In this document: piece after piece, positions 25,520-34,993 of the stretch
Layout of the letters: each line of letters opens with the position of its first letter
Position numbering within the stretch: position 1 is the stretch's first letter
Translations under genes and position numbers: made by a program
Assembly: GCA_035602605.1 (NCBI GenBank)
Contig: DATNLZ010000051.1
Location: 50,455 to 114,454, forward strand
DNA from: DASQHY01 sp035602605
Lineage (GTDB): Bacteria > Acidobacteriota > Terriglobia > Acidiferrales > UBA7541
Direction of reading: 5' to 3'
Length of the DNA stretch: 64,000 bases
The notes under the pieces: model-generated
The model's database searches: none
Seen by the model: only the letters and a program-made list of their open reading frames with translations
Told to the model about the DNA's origin: nothing

Positions 25520-26296
25520 TTGCATACTGAGGAAGCAAAGCTAACTTTATCGCCGAGATGGGTAAGCTCGCGTTTGGTTTTACCCACGATGCTTTTGTGT
25601 GCATTCTCCTTGGGAGCGAGCTTCTTAGACATGAATTTCGAAGGCGTGAGTCTTGCGCGAGCCGCGCCCCCCCAGGTTCCCGCGCGCTGGACTCTGGATA
25701 CTGCACTTAAGCAACTGGACGCTTCTGCAGGAAATTTTCGCAGCCTCTCAGCCGATCTCGAACGCACCAAAGTCACGGTGGTCGTAAACGATAAGTCCAC
25801 CGAGTCCGGGCAGATTATTGTTCGGCGCGACGACAAGATGCGTATCGAAATGACCAAGCCCGATCCGCGTACGATCCTGCGCTCTGGAAATTCGCTCTTC
25901 ATTTACAACCCCAAAATCAATCAGGTGGATGAGTACGACCTGAAGAAATACAAAACCATGGTTGACCAGTATTTGTTGCTAGGCTTTGGCACGCCAGGCT
26001 CGAGTCTGAAGAAAAATTATCAGGTCACGCTGCAGGGTGAAGAGCTGCTCGATAATCGTAAGGTTCTGGCTTTCCAGTTAATCCCTAAGTCCGAGGAGGC
26101 GCGCAACCAGATCTCAAAAATCACAATGTGGATGGACGAATCCAATTGGCTCCCCGTGCAGCAGAACTTTTTTGAAAGCGACGGGGATTACTTCATCATT
26201 CATTACAGCAACATCGTCCGCAACCCGAAGCTCTCCGACAACGACTTCAAGCCGCGCTGGCCCAAAGGTGTCGTAAAATCCAAGCCGCGCGCTTAG
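25520..26296 (+). CDS. LolA-like outer-membrane lipoprotein carrier
   Basis: A ~258-residue exported protein of the LolA superfamily. The signal region is LPTMLLCAFSLGASF followed by a cleavage site near SLARAAPP. The mature part shows the half-barrel pattern: FRSLSADLERTKVTVVVND, GQIIVRRDDKMRIEMTKPDP, SGNSLFIYNPKINQVDEYDL, TLQGEELLDNRKVLAFQLIP and KITMWMDESNWLPVQQNFFE. LolA carries lipoproteins across the periplasm. It closes the cluster of LolB-like, permease and ATPase genes. The TTG at 25520 is the longest start; ATG at 25589 is an alternative that still leaves a signal peptide. Confidence 0.85.
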   Translation: MHTEEAKLTLSPRWVSSRLVLPTMLLCAFSLGASFLDMNFEGVSLARAAPPQVPARWTLDTALKQLDASAGNFRSLSADLERTKVTVVVNDKSTESGQIIVRRDDKMRIEMTKPDPRTILRSGNSLFIYNPKINQVDEYDLKKYKTMVDQYLLLGFGTPGSSLKKNYQVTLQGEELLDNRKVLAFQLIPKSEEARNQISKITMWMDESNWLPVQQNFFESDGDYFIIHYSNIVRNPKLSDNDFKPRWPKGVVKSKPRA

Positions 26297-26311
26297 ATTG
26301 AAACATTAACT

Positions 26312-27211
26312 ATGAAGACATCCGCACGCTGGCCGGCTCTTCCCCTCGCGGAATGGAAAGATACGTACGCCACGCTGCACATGTGGACGCAGATCGTCGG
26401 GAAAGTGCGGTTAGCTCTTAGCCCCCCAATAAACCACTGGTGGGGCACGGCTTTGTACGTCACGGCGCGCGGCTTGACGACCTCAGCGATACCCTACGAG
26501 AAAGGAATTTTCGAAGTACACTTCGATTTCATTTCCCACATTTTGGTTATCGAGACGAGCCTGGGCGAAAGCCGAACGTTGCGGCTCATCCCCCGCACCG
26601 TCGCCAACTTCTATGCGGAGTTCATGGACGCCCTGCACTCGCTCGGCATCAACGTGAAAGTGTGGCCGGTGGCCGTGGAAGTGCCGCGGCCTGTTCGTTT
26701 CGACCTAGATGAGAGTCATTCCTCTTACGACAGCGAGTATGCGCATCGTTTCTGGCGGATTCTCGCCAGTATTCATCCAATTTTTCAGGAGTTTCGGGCA
26801 AGATTCATCGGCAAGGCAAGCCCTGTTCATTTCTTCTGGGGAAGTTTCGATCTGGCGGCAACCCGCTTCTCCGGCCGAGTCGCGCCGCAGCGGCCCGACG
26901 CCGATATCATTACCAAAGAGGGTTACTCGCACGAAAACATCAGTGCGGGATTTTGGCCCGGCGACGGAGACGTCATCAAGGACGCGGCATTCTATGCCTA
27001 CGCGGCCCCCGAGCCGCGAGGATTTAAGGACCAAACGGTGCGCCCCGGGAAAGCGTTCTATAGCGCCGTAAAAAATGAATTTTTCTTGATGTACGACGAT
27101 GTTCGCTTGGCGGAGTCTCCTGAGCAGACATTGCTGGATTTCTGCCAGAGCACCTATGAAGCTGGTGCCATTCTCGGAAATTGGGATCGACAAAACCTGG
27201 AAAGGCCCTAG
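26312..27211 (+). CDS. DUF5996 family protein
   Basis: A 299-residue cytoplasmic protein of the DUF5996 family, of unknown function. Family-typical stretches are WPALPLAEWKDTYATLHMWT, QIVGKVRLALSPPINHWWG, the RFWRILASIHPIFQEFRARF segment and SPVHFFWGSFDLAATRFSGR. There is no signal peptide. It follows the LolA-like gene by 15 bases and may share its transcript, but relatives occur in unrelated contexts, so the link is probably incidental. Its 3' end overlaps by four bases the stop region of a convergent frameshifted gene. Confidence 0.9.
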   Translation: MKTSARWPALPLAEWKDTYATLHMWTQIVGKVRLALSPPINHWWGTALYVTARGLTTSAIPYEKGIFEVHFDFISHILVIETSLGESRTLRLIPRTVANFYAEFMDALHSLGINVKVWPVAVEVPRPVRFDLDESHSSYDSEYAHRFWRILASIHPIFQEFRARFIGKASPVHFFWGSFDLAATRFSGRVAPQRPDADIITKEGYSHENISAGFWPGDGDVIKDAAFYAYAAPEPRGFKDQTVRPGKAFYSAVKNEFFLMYDDVRLAESPEQTLLDFCQSTYEAGAILGNWDRQNLERP

Positions 27212-27538
27212 CTGTTGCGCTTCGCTCTGTGACCCCGCGCAATTCCCCGACGCAGCCGAATCAAGTTGCTTTCATTCAACGGCACGGGTGAGAATTTAGC
27301 ACCCAACACGATATGCCGGTCATTAATCTGAACCGAATAAAAAATGTAGGACGTGCCTGGTGAAATGTGGCTGTTGCCATCCTGCCGCTCGAATGGCCCA
27401 CTGCCCTCAAAAATCTTAACCTCATGAATGGCGTCGAAGAGACTGCCGCACGTGTATGCCCGTCACGGCCAGCAGCAACAGAGAGAAGAGCACAACCAGC
27501 TGCCAAGCGCCCGTCGAATAGAGAATAAGGCCACGCAT
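27208..27538 (-). pseudogene. Frameshifted small membrane-anchored protein gene
   Basis: From ATG at 27538 the frame encodes a membrane helix (MRGLILYSTGAWQLVVLFSL, then LLLAVTGIH) and stops after 38 codons. In the next frame a coherent domain continues: CGSLFDAIHEVKIFEGSGPF, ERQDGNSHISPGTSYIFYSV, QINDRHIVLGAKFSPVPLNE and SNLIRLRRGIARGHRAKRNS to TAG at 27208-27210. The two parts join if one base is removed near 27440-27460, giving ~110 residues. It is either a recent pseudogene or an assembly error. No strong ribosome site is seen. Function unknown. Confidence 0.5.
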
Positions 27539-27610
27539 TTTTAGAAACCGCGCTCAACTCGTTGTTCCCTCGCGAGAACCTGATTGTTTTGGGCTGTTTG
27601 GAACCGACGC

Positions 27611-28774
27611 TTAGCTGGCGGCCCGGGAGTTCGCCCTAGCGCCCGTCGTTACGTCTAGGACTGTTCGCTTCGACGCGACCGTGTGCTGACGCTCGTTGTC
27701 GAGAAGGGCTTTCTTGCGTGCGAGGCCCCAGCGGTAGCCGGCGAGGTTTCCGTCTTGGCGCACGACGCGATGGCAGGGCACCACGATGGAAACGGGGTTG
27801 GTGGCGCAGGCGCGGGCAACGGCTCGCGTTGCTTTCGGCTGGCCCAGTGAGTTTGCGATTTGCCTGTACGTTTTGGTGGAGCCGTACGGAATAGCGCGGA
27901 GTGCATCCCAGACGCGTTTTTGAAATGCGGTTGCCTGCACGTCGAGAGGGAGATTTACTGCCGAATGAATAGTTTTGAGTGGGCCGCAGTCGAGCTGCTG
28001 CAGGATCTCGCTAACCCATTTCCCTAAGCCATTCGCGTCGCGATGAACTTGCGCGAGGGGATATTCTGCGCGAAGAGCTGCTGCGAGAGGTGCATCGGCT
28101 TCGCCCAGATAGACGGCCGAGATGCCGCGCTCGGTGGCCCCGACGAGCATGCGCCCGAGCGGCGACGAGACCACGGTGTAAGCAATGGTCATCCCAGTTC
28201 CACCGCGGCGATAGGTGGCTGGGGTCATTCCCAATTGGGCATCAGACCGCTCATAGAGCCTGCTCGACGAGCCATATCCTGCTTGATAGAGGGAAGTTGT
28301 CACGTCGTCTCCTTTGCGAAGTTGTTGTTTCAAGCGGCGCAAGCGCAAGGCATCGGCAAATTGCCGCGGGGTAATTCCCATCACGCGACGAAATACGCGC
28401 TGGGTATGTTGTGCAGTCATGCCTGCGACCTTTGCGAGCGCCGCCAGGCGCACCGGTGCGTTGTCATGCAGTGCGGCATTCTGCTCGATGTAGCGCGTCA
28501 TTTTCGCGACGATCGCGGCGCGGCTGGCATCACGCGGTCGGCAACGCCGACAGGCGCGAAAGCCCTTGCGCTCCGCTGCATCCGCGTCGGGCATGAATTC
28601 AACATTCTTGCGGTTGGGACGGCGCGCCGGACAAGATGGGCGGCAATAGATTCCGGTTGAGTGTACTGCCACCACGAAGGCCGTGTCGTACCGCGAGTCG
28701 CGAGATGCAAATGCTCGCCAGCAGACCGCTGTTGCCGGAAGGGCTGCGTTTCGATTTGTCGTTACGTTTGGCAT
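27611..28774 (-). CDS. ada: Ada: methylated-DNA repair protein and AraC-type activator
   Basis: A 387-residue bifunctional protein for the adaptive response to DNA alkylation. The N-terminal zinc domain has the four Cys (C44 and C48 in GIYCRPSCP, C75 and C78 in RACRRC); C44 corresponds to the Cys that accepts methyl groups from phosphotriesters. An AraC-type helix-turn-helix follows at ~95-190 (LAALAKVAGMTAQHTQRVFR). The C-terminal O6-methylguanine transferase has its acceptor C334 in VVPCHRVV and the YGSTKTYRQIA loop. The length is slightly above E. coli Ada (354). Expression is probably autoregulated. It is a single gene. Confidence 0.96.
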   Translation of the reverse strand: MPNVTTNRNAALPATAVCWRAFASRDSRYDTAFVVAVHSTGIYCRPSCPARRPNRKNVEFMPDADAAERKGFRACRRCRPRDASRAAIVAKMTRYIEQNAALHDNAPVRLAALAKVAGMTAQHTQRVFRRVMGITPRQFADALRLRRLKQQLRKGDDVTTSLYQAGYGSSSRLYERSDAQLGMTPATYRRGGTGMTIAYTVVSSPLGRMLVGATERGISAVYLGEADAPLAAALRAEYPLAQVHRDANGLGKWVSEILQQLDCGPLKTIHSAVNLPLDVQATAFQKRVWDALRAIPYGSTKTYRQIANSLGQPKATRAVARACATNPVSIVVPCHRVVRQDGNLAGYRWGLARKKALLDNERQHTVASKRTVLDVTTGARANSRAAS

Positions 28775-28935
28775 GCTGAGCGTGCTTGCGTCAAACGGGG
28801 ACTACGATAACCGAAGGTCGAGTTTGAGACTATCCGGATCTGGCTGTCAAACGAAGAGAAAATTAGGTCGTCCGAAATGGCTTGACGCGTCTACGGCCAC
28901 GATCAACCGAACCACTACCAAAAATTAAGTAAGCG

Positions 28936-30000
28936 CTAGGCCTCGCCTGGTGCCGGAAGTCGCTGGGTGCCAGTGGCGGGGCGCGGCGCGGTGATCACGA
29001 GAATGACGGCGGTCAAGATCACGGCTCCGGCCAGAACGGTACGCAGCGTCAGGGATTCACCGGCAAAAAGCCATCCCAGAAACATGGCCACAACTGGATT
29101 CACGTATGCGTACGTGCCCACACGACCGGGCGGAGCGACACGCAACAGATATGTGTAGGCGCTAAACCCTACCAGGGAGCCAAAAATAATCAGATACCCG
29201 AGCGCGGCTATCGAACGCGAGGAGATTTTGTGCACGTCGAATGCCGCGCCTTCGCCGGAAACCAGACCGACAAGAAGCAAGAGCGCTCCGCCGACCAAGC
29301 TCTGCATCCCCGCGCCTAGAAGAGGCGAGCGGGGAAGCTGAATATGCTTTGAGAAGACCGAGCCGGCGGCCCAGCAAAGTGATCCCAACACCAGTACGGA
29401 TGTGCCCAGCAGGCTCACTCCCTCGGACCCGCCGAAGTGGGAAGGGCCTACAAGAAATCCGAGCCCGATAAATCCAAGTACCAGTCCAAGGAAGATGCGG
29501 CCGGTGGGCCGCGTGCCTCCCGGGCGAACCCACTCGATCAGCACCATCCAAAGCGATACGGTGCCCACGATCAAAGCGGTGATGCCCGAAGGCACAAGTT
29601 GTTCGCTCCAGCAAACCGCTCCATTGCCGCACAAGGGCAAGAGAACACCAATGAGCGCAGCGGCTCGCCAGTTCGCTGGCGTAGGCTTTTGTTGCGAGCG
29701 CCAACGTGCCAGGGGGTAAAGAATCAGGCCCGCAGTAAAATGGCGAAACCCTCCGAGCAAAAGAGGCGGAAGACTTTCAATTCCAAATCGCACCGCGAGG
29801 AATGTGGCGCCCCACATAAAATAAATAACCGCAAAAGCGGCAAACAGGCGAGCACGCGTCGGCGCAGGATTGGGGGGCAGGGTTGCAGAGGCAGAAGTGC
29901 TGGGGCCCACAGCAGTATCGGGCGCGTCCAGGACGAGCGTAGGCGAAGTACTCAGGTCACCAGAGTAGGCCACAGCCGAAGCTGGGGTGTCGAGGGCCAT
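28936..30000 (-). CDS. EamA family (YedA-like) exporter
   Basis: A 354-residue inner-membrane protein of the drug/metabolite transporter superfamily, with ten hydrophobic segments in two EamA halves. The first begins LFAAFAVIYFMWGATFLAVR, the second contains VLGSLCWAAGSVFSKHIQLP and ends GWLFAGESLTLRTVLAGAVI. The N-terminal ~50 residues are Thr/Pro/Ser-rich and unusual; a later start (around residue 45) would match typical EamA proteins, but no clear ribosome site selects it. Substrates of the family are amino acids, nucleobases or other metabolites. It is a single gene upstream of ada, with about 160 bases between. Confidence 0.92.
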   Translation of the reverse strand: MALDTPASAVAYSGDLSTSPTLVLDAPDTAVGPSTSASATLPPNPAPTRARLFAAFAVIYFMWGATFLAVRFGIESLPPLLLGGFRHFTAGLILYPLARWRSQQKPTPANWRAAALIGVLLPLCGNGAVCWSEQLVPSGITALIVGTVSLWMVLIEWVRPGGTRPTGRIFLGLVLGFIGLGFLVGPSHFGGSEGVSLLGTSVLVLGSLCWAAGSVFSKHIQLPRSPLLGAGMQSLVGGALLLLVGLVSGEGAAFDVHKISSRSIAALGYLIIFGSLVGFSAYTYLLRVAPPGRVGTYAYVNPVVAMFLGWLFAGESLTLRTVLAGAVILTAVILVITAPRPATGTQRLPAPGEA

Positions 30001-30185
30001 AATGGACCAGATGCGGCCGCGCGGTAGAAGATTCGCATCGGCTCACAGACCATACGGACAGGATCGGATACGGAGGTCGTGTTATTTCATAGGACACGCG
30101 CCGGACAAATGGATTGACGCGATGCTGCGACAGTGACACTTTGTCGAACGCAGCGCCTTGGGGAAACTCGGGGTGGGGAGGGTTT

Positions 30186-30722
30186 ATGCGCGCTGCGCGC
30201 CATCTGTCTCAAGAATCTCTAGCGGAACCCGTAATCACGACGCCGGAAGATCTGCCGCCCAGGAAACCGCCGGTTAGATCCGCGGGCGTGCCAGTCCTGC
30301 GGATTCTTCCATTCAGTCGCGGACCGCAGCCGCGCCGTTTTAAACGTGTGCCTACTCACGTGGTCGGTGTGCATCCGGAGCAAAGACGGGACCCACGCGC
30401 AACGCTTGCCTTACCGTTGCGCCTGCGACGCGTTGACGAGGAGCGCCAGGAATTTGCGGTTACGCTGGTGACCCGCAACATCAGCTCGACGGGAGTTTTC
30501 TTTTTGTGTCCCCGGCAACTCAAGCACGGCTCGTCAATCGAACTTGAAGTGGGGCTTGTGAATCGCCCGATGGGTCGCGGTAGTGTGCTGATGACCACGC
30601 TGGCGCATGTTGTGCGCGTTGAAGAAGCTGCGGTGCCCGGTTGGTACGGGATAGCGGCTACCTTCGACGATGTTGAATTTCAGCGCGACGAAGCTGTTCC
30701 CGCGCGCTTTCGCGTTTCTTAA
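30186..30722 (+). CDS. PilZ domain protein
   Basis: A 178-residue protein with a C-terminal PilZ domain, a c-di-GMP receptor fold. The two binding motifs are present: RRDPR (RxxxR) near residue 66 and NISSTGVF (D/NxSxxG) near residue 99. The N-terminal ~60 residues are Pro/Arg-rich and probably disordered. The start ATG at 30186 is chosen because GGGGAGGG precedes it closely; the frame is open from 30114. It is monocistronic. The target pathway is unknown, but PilZ proteins often control motility or exopolysaccharide. A second PilZ gene lies at the right edge of the window. Confidence 0.9.
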   Translation: MRAARHLSQESLAEPVITTPEDLPPRKPPVRSAGVPVLRILPFSRGPQPRRFKRVPTHVVGVHPEQRRDPRATLALPLRLRRVDEERQEFAVTLVTRNISSTGVFFLCPRQLKHGSSIELEVGLVNRPMGRGSVLMTTLAHVVRVEEAAVPGWYGIAATFDDVEFQRDEAVPARFRVS

Positions 30723-30794
30723 AAATCAACAAACACCGCGGCTGCTGCGCCCGAATTTTCCGTTTCCCACCTAAAAAGTTTCCGTAATAAGCCG

Positions 30795-30823
30795 TTGCAT
30801 TAAATTAAACCTGGTTTTACACT
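30795..30823 (+). promoter_or_regulatory. Sigma-70-like promoter for the TonB receptor
   Basis: TTGCAT (30795-30800) and TACACT (30818-30823) are separated by exactly 17 bases, in an AT-rich patch of otherwise GC-rich DNA. Transcription would begin near 30830, leaving a leader of about 75 bases before the ATG at 30905, which has GGGGGGAG upstream. Confidence 0.5.
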
Positions 30824-30904
30824 TTGCGCACTTCTTCACGGGTGTGGGTTCAACACTGCAAAGAGATTGCATACGTCGGGAGAGCACTATCTTGAGGGGG
30901 GAGC

Positions 30905-33900
30905 ATGAAAAAGTTTTTTTGCGGAATCTGCGCATTGGTGTTTTGTCTTAGCCTGACGGGCCGCGCCTGGTCACAGACGCAAATCACGACCGGAACGGTG
31001 CAGGGAGATGTAATTGACGAAAAGGGGGGAACGGTCGCGGCAGCCACTGTCGAAATCAGGAATCTCGACACCAACTTTACGCGGACAGAAACTACCGAGC
31101 CCGACGGGCACTTCGCATTTCTGTTGCTGCCACCCGGCCGATATACCTTGACGACTTCCAAAGAAGGCTTCGCGACAATCGTCCAGGAAAACATCGACTT
31201 GACGGTGGGCCAGGCGGTTAGCCTGCCGGTGGCGATGAAGGTATCGTCCACCTCGGAGCGCATTGTCGTGACTGCGACACCTGCGATCGAATCCACTGAA
31301 ACGGCGTCGTCCACCACCCTCAACGAACTCTCGGTGAGCGAGACACCGGTGCTGGGACGCAAGTTCGAAGACCTGCTGACATTGACGCCGGGCGTGAGCA
31401 TCGTGCAAGGACCGGACGGAGATGAGATTAACTTCAACGGACAGCGAGGAATTTTCAACAACATCAGCCTGGATGGCGGCGACTACAACAACGGATTTTT
31501 CGGTGAGCAGATGGGCGGGCAGCGGGCGGCCATTGACATCACCCTCGACGCGGTCAAGGAGTTCCAAGTGGTGGCCAGTGGAGCGAGCGCGGAATTCGGG
31601 CGCACCGCGGGCGGAGTCGTCAACGTCGTGACCAAGTCGGGCACGAATGATGTTCACGGCAGTGCGTTCTACTACCAGCGGTTGAAGGCGCTGGCCTCGA
31701 GCACCTCGGACGGCCAGCCGCTTGACGGGTTCCATCGCGAGCAGTTTGGCGGAACAGTCGGCGGGCCCATCAAGAAGGATAAGATGTTTTTCTTTGGCAG
31801 CGGCGAGGGCATCACCGCAAACCTGCGCCGGAAGAACTTGAGTACGCCGCTTGGCGCTGCGTGCGCGGTGGCCAATCCAGTTGTGGGCGTGAACGATGCC
31901 TTAATTAACGGAAGCGCGGAATGCCAACGCGTGGCCCTAGTCAATTTTTACAAAACAAATTTCAAGCAAGATGAGGGTCAGCCCCTACTGCACCCGGTGC
32001 GCAACGCCGCGCTCCTGGGAAAGTATGACTGGGACGTCACCCCGAAACACCGGTTTTCGGCGTCGTACAATTATGACTACTCCAAAAACACCAATCAGAC
32101 ATTCGATGTGCCAACCTATGGAACTTCGGCAAATGGAATCGAAGGCCCCTCGAAGATCCAGGCATTCAATACGAACTTCTTCAGCACCATTTCGAACAGC
32201 AAGCTGAACGAGTTGCACTTTACCTACGGGCGCGAGAATCGGCCACGCAACGCGGTGCCTTCGAACGTGCCGGATACAGCGATGGGATTCGGGACGTCGT
32301 TCCGATTCGGCCAGCCGTTTTTTCTGGAACCGGCGATAGACGAAGTTTTCTGGCGCACCGATTTGCGCGATAGCTTCTCGATTATCTCCGGCAAACACAA
32401 TTGGAAGTTCGGCGGCGAATGGTTGCACAGCGTAAATTCGCAGATCTTCCGCGGCTTCTTCACCGGGCGTTACATCTTTGACGGCGTGACAGGCTTCTTG
32501 CGCTATGCATCGCCGAAAGCGCTCGGACCTGGCTTCGGGCCATCTACGGCAGAATGCGCGGATGGCACATGGACGGATCTTGCTCTCCTCAAGCCGAACG
32601 CCGATCCGAAGAAAAATCCTACTTGCCCGTCGGGTGCGCTGTTCACCGGTGGCCCTCTGCTTTTCTATCTGGAGCATGGCCCGACGTCGAGTTCGCAGAC
32701 CTTGGATTCCTCGGGCGCTTCTTCGATCGCCAATAATGAGTATGCGTTGTTTATCCAGGACAAGTGGCAAGTCACGCGAAATCTCACTTTGAATTATGGT
32801 TTGCGATGGGAAGCGCAGATCTTTCCAGATCCGGTTCTCGCCCCGTCAAAGGCGGCCTACGGGACGAACCTGACGGACCCGAGGTTCCCCTCGAATGGAA
32901 CCTTGCCCAACCAGAAGAAGATGTTTCAGCCCCGCGTGGGCTTTTCCTGGGACGTTCGCGGGAACAGTAAATCCGTTCTGCGAGCGAGCTACGGTATCTA
33001 TAACGCGCGCCAGAACATGTTGACCCAAGTTGGCGCGATTACCACAAACGGCGTGCAGCAGCAATCCATTTTCGCTTCGAGCTGCGTAAATCCGCCGGCC
33101 TGTAATTTTTTTAACACCGCTACCGGTGGCCCGCCGCCGACGTATCCAACGACCGTGCCCGTTCCCCTGCTGCCACCCGGGACGTTTCCGTTTCAGCCGG
33201 GAGTCACAGTTTTCAGCAAGGACTACGCGAATCCCCGTATCTATACAACCAATGTGGCGTTCCAGCAGGAACTGCTTCCCTCGCTGTCCGCATATGCGGA
33301 CTTCACCCTGTCGAAGGGAGTGCACCTGACGCGATTCGTTAATCCCAATGTAAGTCCGTCGGTGCACCTACCTGCCACCGGTGACACGGCTTCCTACGGA
33401 GGACAGCCGGGCGATGCGCCGAAGCCTTTCGGAAATCTCGGCGACATCACCAATACCGTTAGCAATGCGAAGTCGCTATATCGCGGCGTGACATTTGGAG
33501 TACGGAAGCGCTTCAGCAGCCGATTCCAGATGGAAGGTAATTACACATATTCGGTTGACAGAGATGACGATTCCAACGAGCGCGATCCCTTCAGTTTCCG
33601 GTATGCCAACTTTTTCAACTTGGCGTCGGAATATGCTTACTCCGACCGCGACGAGCGGCACAGGTTCAACTTCTATACCTACGGTGACTTACCATGGGGC
33701 ATCAACGCCAGTGCTCGGATGCAGGCGCATTCGGCGCAGCCAATTACACCCCAACCACGCTTTCTTGCCGGTGTGGATCGAGGTCGCAATACGCTACGCA
33801 AAGACAATGCGTACTTCTCATTCGATTGGCGTTTGGAGCGGCCGATCAAGTTCGGCGATCGGATGAAGCTGATTCCGACGGTCGAAATGTTCAACACGTT

Positions 33901-34021
33901 TAACAACAAGAACAACGTGAACCCGCTGTCTACACCGGTGCTGTTCAACTTTGATGGTTTCTTGCGTCAAGGAGTGGGTGATCCTCGGCAGGCGCAACTC
34001 GCGCTGCGATTTGTATTTTAA
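30905..34021 (+). CDS. TonB-dependent receptor with carboxypeptidase-regulatory-like N-domain
   Basis: Outer-membrane protein of 1038 residues. A signal peptide (KKFFCGICALVFCLSLTG, cleavage near AWSQ) is followed by a carboxypeptidase regulatory-like beta domain at ~25-110 (TGTVQGDVIDEKGGTVAAAT), a plug domain ~130-220 (FEDLLTLTPGVSIVQGPDGD) and a 22-strand-type barrel ending in QLALRFVF with the C-terminal Phe. This architecture is the acidobacterial 'Oar-like' group, probably taking up plant or microbial oligosaccharides. No substrate-specific genes flank it. The convergent LolA-like gene ends close by. Confidence 0.93.
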   Translation: MKKFFCGICALVFCLSLTGRAWSQTQITTGTVQGDVIDEKGGTVAAATVEIRNLDTNFTRTETTEPDGHFAFLLLPPGRYTLTTSKEGFATIVQENIDLTVGQAVSLPVAMKVSSTSERIVVTATPAIESTETASSTTLNELSVSETPVLGRKFEDLLTLTPGVSIVQGPDGDEINFNGQRGIFNNISLDGGDYNNGFFGEQMGGQRAAIDITLDAVKEFQVVASGASAEFGRTAGGVVNVVTKSGTNDVHGSAFYYQRLKALASSTSDGQPLDGFHREQFGGTVGGPIKKDKMFFFGSGEGITANLRRKNLSTPLGAACAVANPVVGVNDALINGSAECQRVALVNFYKTNFKQDEGQPLLHPVRNAALLGKYDWDVTPKHRFSASYNYDYSKNTNQTFDVPTYGTSANGIEGPSKIQAFNTNFFSTISNSKLNELHFTYGRENRPRNAVPSNVPDTAMGFGTSFRFGQPFFLEPAIDEVFWRTDLRDSFSIISGKHNWKFGGEWLHSVNSQIFRGFFTGRYIFDGVTGFLRYASPKALGPGFGPSTAECADGTWTDLALLKPNADPKKNPTCPSGALFTGGPLLFYLEHGPTSSSQTLDSSGASSIANNEYALFIQDKWQVTRNLTLNYGLRWEAQIFPDPVLAPSKAAYGTNLTDPRFPSNGTLPNQKKMFQPRVGFSWDVRGNSKSVLRASYGIYNARQNMLTQVGAITTNGVQQQSIFASSCVNPPACNFFNTATGGPPPTYPTTVPVPLLPPGTFPFQPGVTVFSKDYANPRIYTTNVAFQQELLPSLSAYADFTLSKGVHLTRFVNPNVSPSVHLPATGDTASYGGQPGDAPKPFGNLGDITNTVSNAKSLYRGVTFGVRKRFSSRFQMEGNYTYSVDRDDDSNERDPFSFRYANFFNLASEYAYSDRDERHRFNFYTYGDLPWGINASARMQAHSAQPITPQPRFLAGVDRGRNTLRKDNAYFSFDWRLERPIKFGDRMKLIPTVEMFNTFNNKNNVNPLSTPVLFNFDGFLRQGVGDPRQAQLALRFVF

Positions 34022-34046
34022 ATTATCGTCGATGGTTTAAGACTGA

Positions 34047-34076
34047 TCGAGCGGAGCACTTCGGTCCTCCGCTCGA
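34047..34076. terminator. Bidirectional hairpin after the TonB receptor
   Basis: TCGAGCGGAG (34047-34056) pairs perfectly with CTCCGCTCGA (34067-34076) around a ten-base loop containing TTCG. It is followed by TTATTAT on the plus strand. It lies between convergent genes, 26 bases after the receptor stop, and probably ends both transcripts. Confidence 0.7.
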
Positions 34077-34111
34077 TTATTATCAGCTTACATTCGGGCA
34101 GGCTAGCCTCA

Positions 34112-34993
34112 TCACGGTTTGACAGGGGGAGGCGAAGAAGGAGCAGAAGCACCAACAGAGGGCGGCGAAGTTTTTGCCACGCCGGGCAACGGCTTGAAGT
34201 CGCTCCAGCGTATGGTCAGGCGCGTGCGGATTTCGTGTTCCTGACGGTGGACACTGTCGTCGGACCGCGTGTAATTGGGAAACCAGAATTTGCCGGCAGT
34301 ATTTTCTCGATAGGTTTCGAAATACGTGAAGGGCAGCTCCGGCATGCGTACGTCGCCGGTTTCGTTGATCCATTTTCCGTACGTTTTTACGACGGTGAGA
34401 TCGCGGTCATCCACCCAGACCAAGCCCTCGAAAAAGTTGCGGGTGCGCTCGACCTGCTTGGGTTTGACGCGAAACATATAACAATTGATTTCGTCCACCT
34501 GCTCTTTGCCCACGTAGGTGAGATCGTATTTCGCCAGCTCCGTGGGAGTGAGCGCAAACATGGGAATGGCCAGCAGGCGTCCAAGATCTTCGGATTCGAA
34601 GCGCAGAACGCGCAGCGTCGACGTGGTTTGATTCACAATTTTATCATAGGGCTTGCCGCTCGAGGTGGTGGCCGGCTCGATGGTGATTTCGAACTCACCC
34701 GAGGGAGTGCCGTCATCGCCAAATTCCTGCAAGCGGATTATTTTTCGTGATGTGTAGCCGGGCCGGGCCAGGCGAAATTCTTCTTCCTTCTGGGCAAAAT
34801 GGTTGATGATTTGTTCGCGAGGCACGGGAGGGGAGGGTTCCGCAGGTTGCACACCGATGCGCGTGACTCGATGTTCGGGTGGCGGCGCGGTGGGTCCTGG
34901 CTTTTGCTCCTGGGCGCGAAGAAAACCGATCGTGAAAAACAGGGATACCAGCGAATACGCCAGGAATATTTTTGACCAAGTGTGGGAGTACAT
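34112..34993 (-). CDS. LolA-like outer-membrane lipoprotein-sorting family protein
   Basis: A 293-residue exported protein. The signal peptide is KIFLAYSLVSLFFTIGFLRA followed by AQEQ. The mature part has a LolA-type half-barrel look: SRKIIRLQEFGDDGTPSGEF, STLRVLRFESEDLGRLLAIP, and VWVDDRDLTVVKTYGKWINE, the last being a widespread outer-membrane-sorting-like motif. The Pro-rich C-terminus (ASAPSSPPPVKP) looks disordered. The start ATG at 34993 has AAAGGAG just upstream; the frame is open to 35011. It is alone and convergent with the TonB receptor. Its cargo is unknown and it need not be a true lipoprotein carrier. Confidence 0.72.
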   Translation of the reverse strand: MYSHTWSKIFLAYSLVSLFFTIGFLRAQEQKPGPTAPPPEHRVTRIGVQPAEPSPPVPREQIINHFAQKEEEFRLARPGYTSRKIIRLQEFGDDGTPSGEFEITIEPATTSSGKPYDKIVNQTTSTLRVLRFESEDLGRLLAIPMFALTPTELAKYDLTYVGKEQVDEINCYMFRVKPKQVERTRNFFEGLVWVDDRDLTVVKTYGKWINETGDVRMPELPFTYFETYRENTAGKFWFPNYTRSDDSVHRQEHEIRTRLTIRWSDFKPLPGVAKTSPPSVGASAPSSPPPVKP

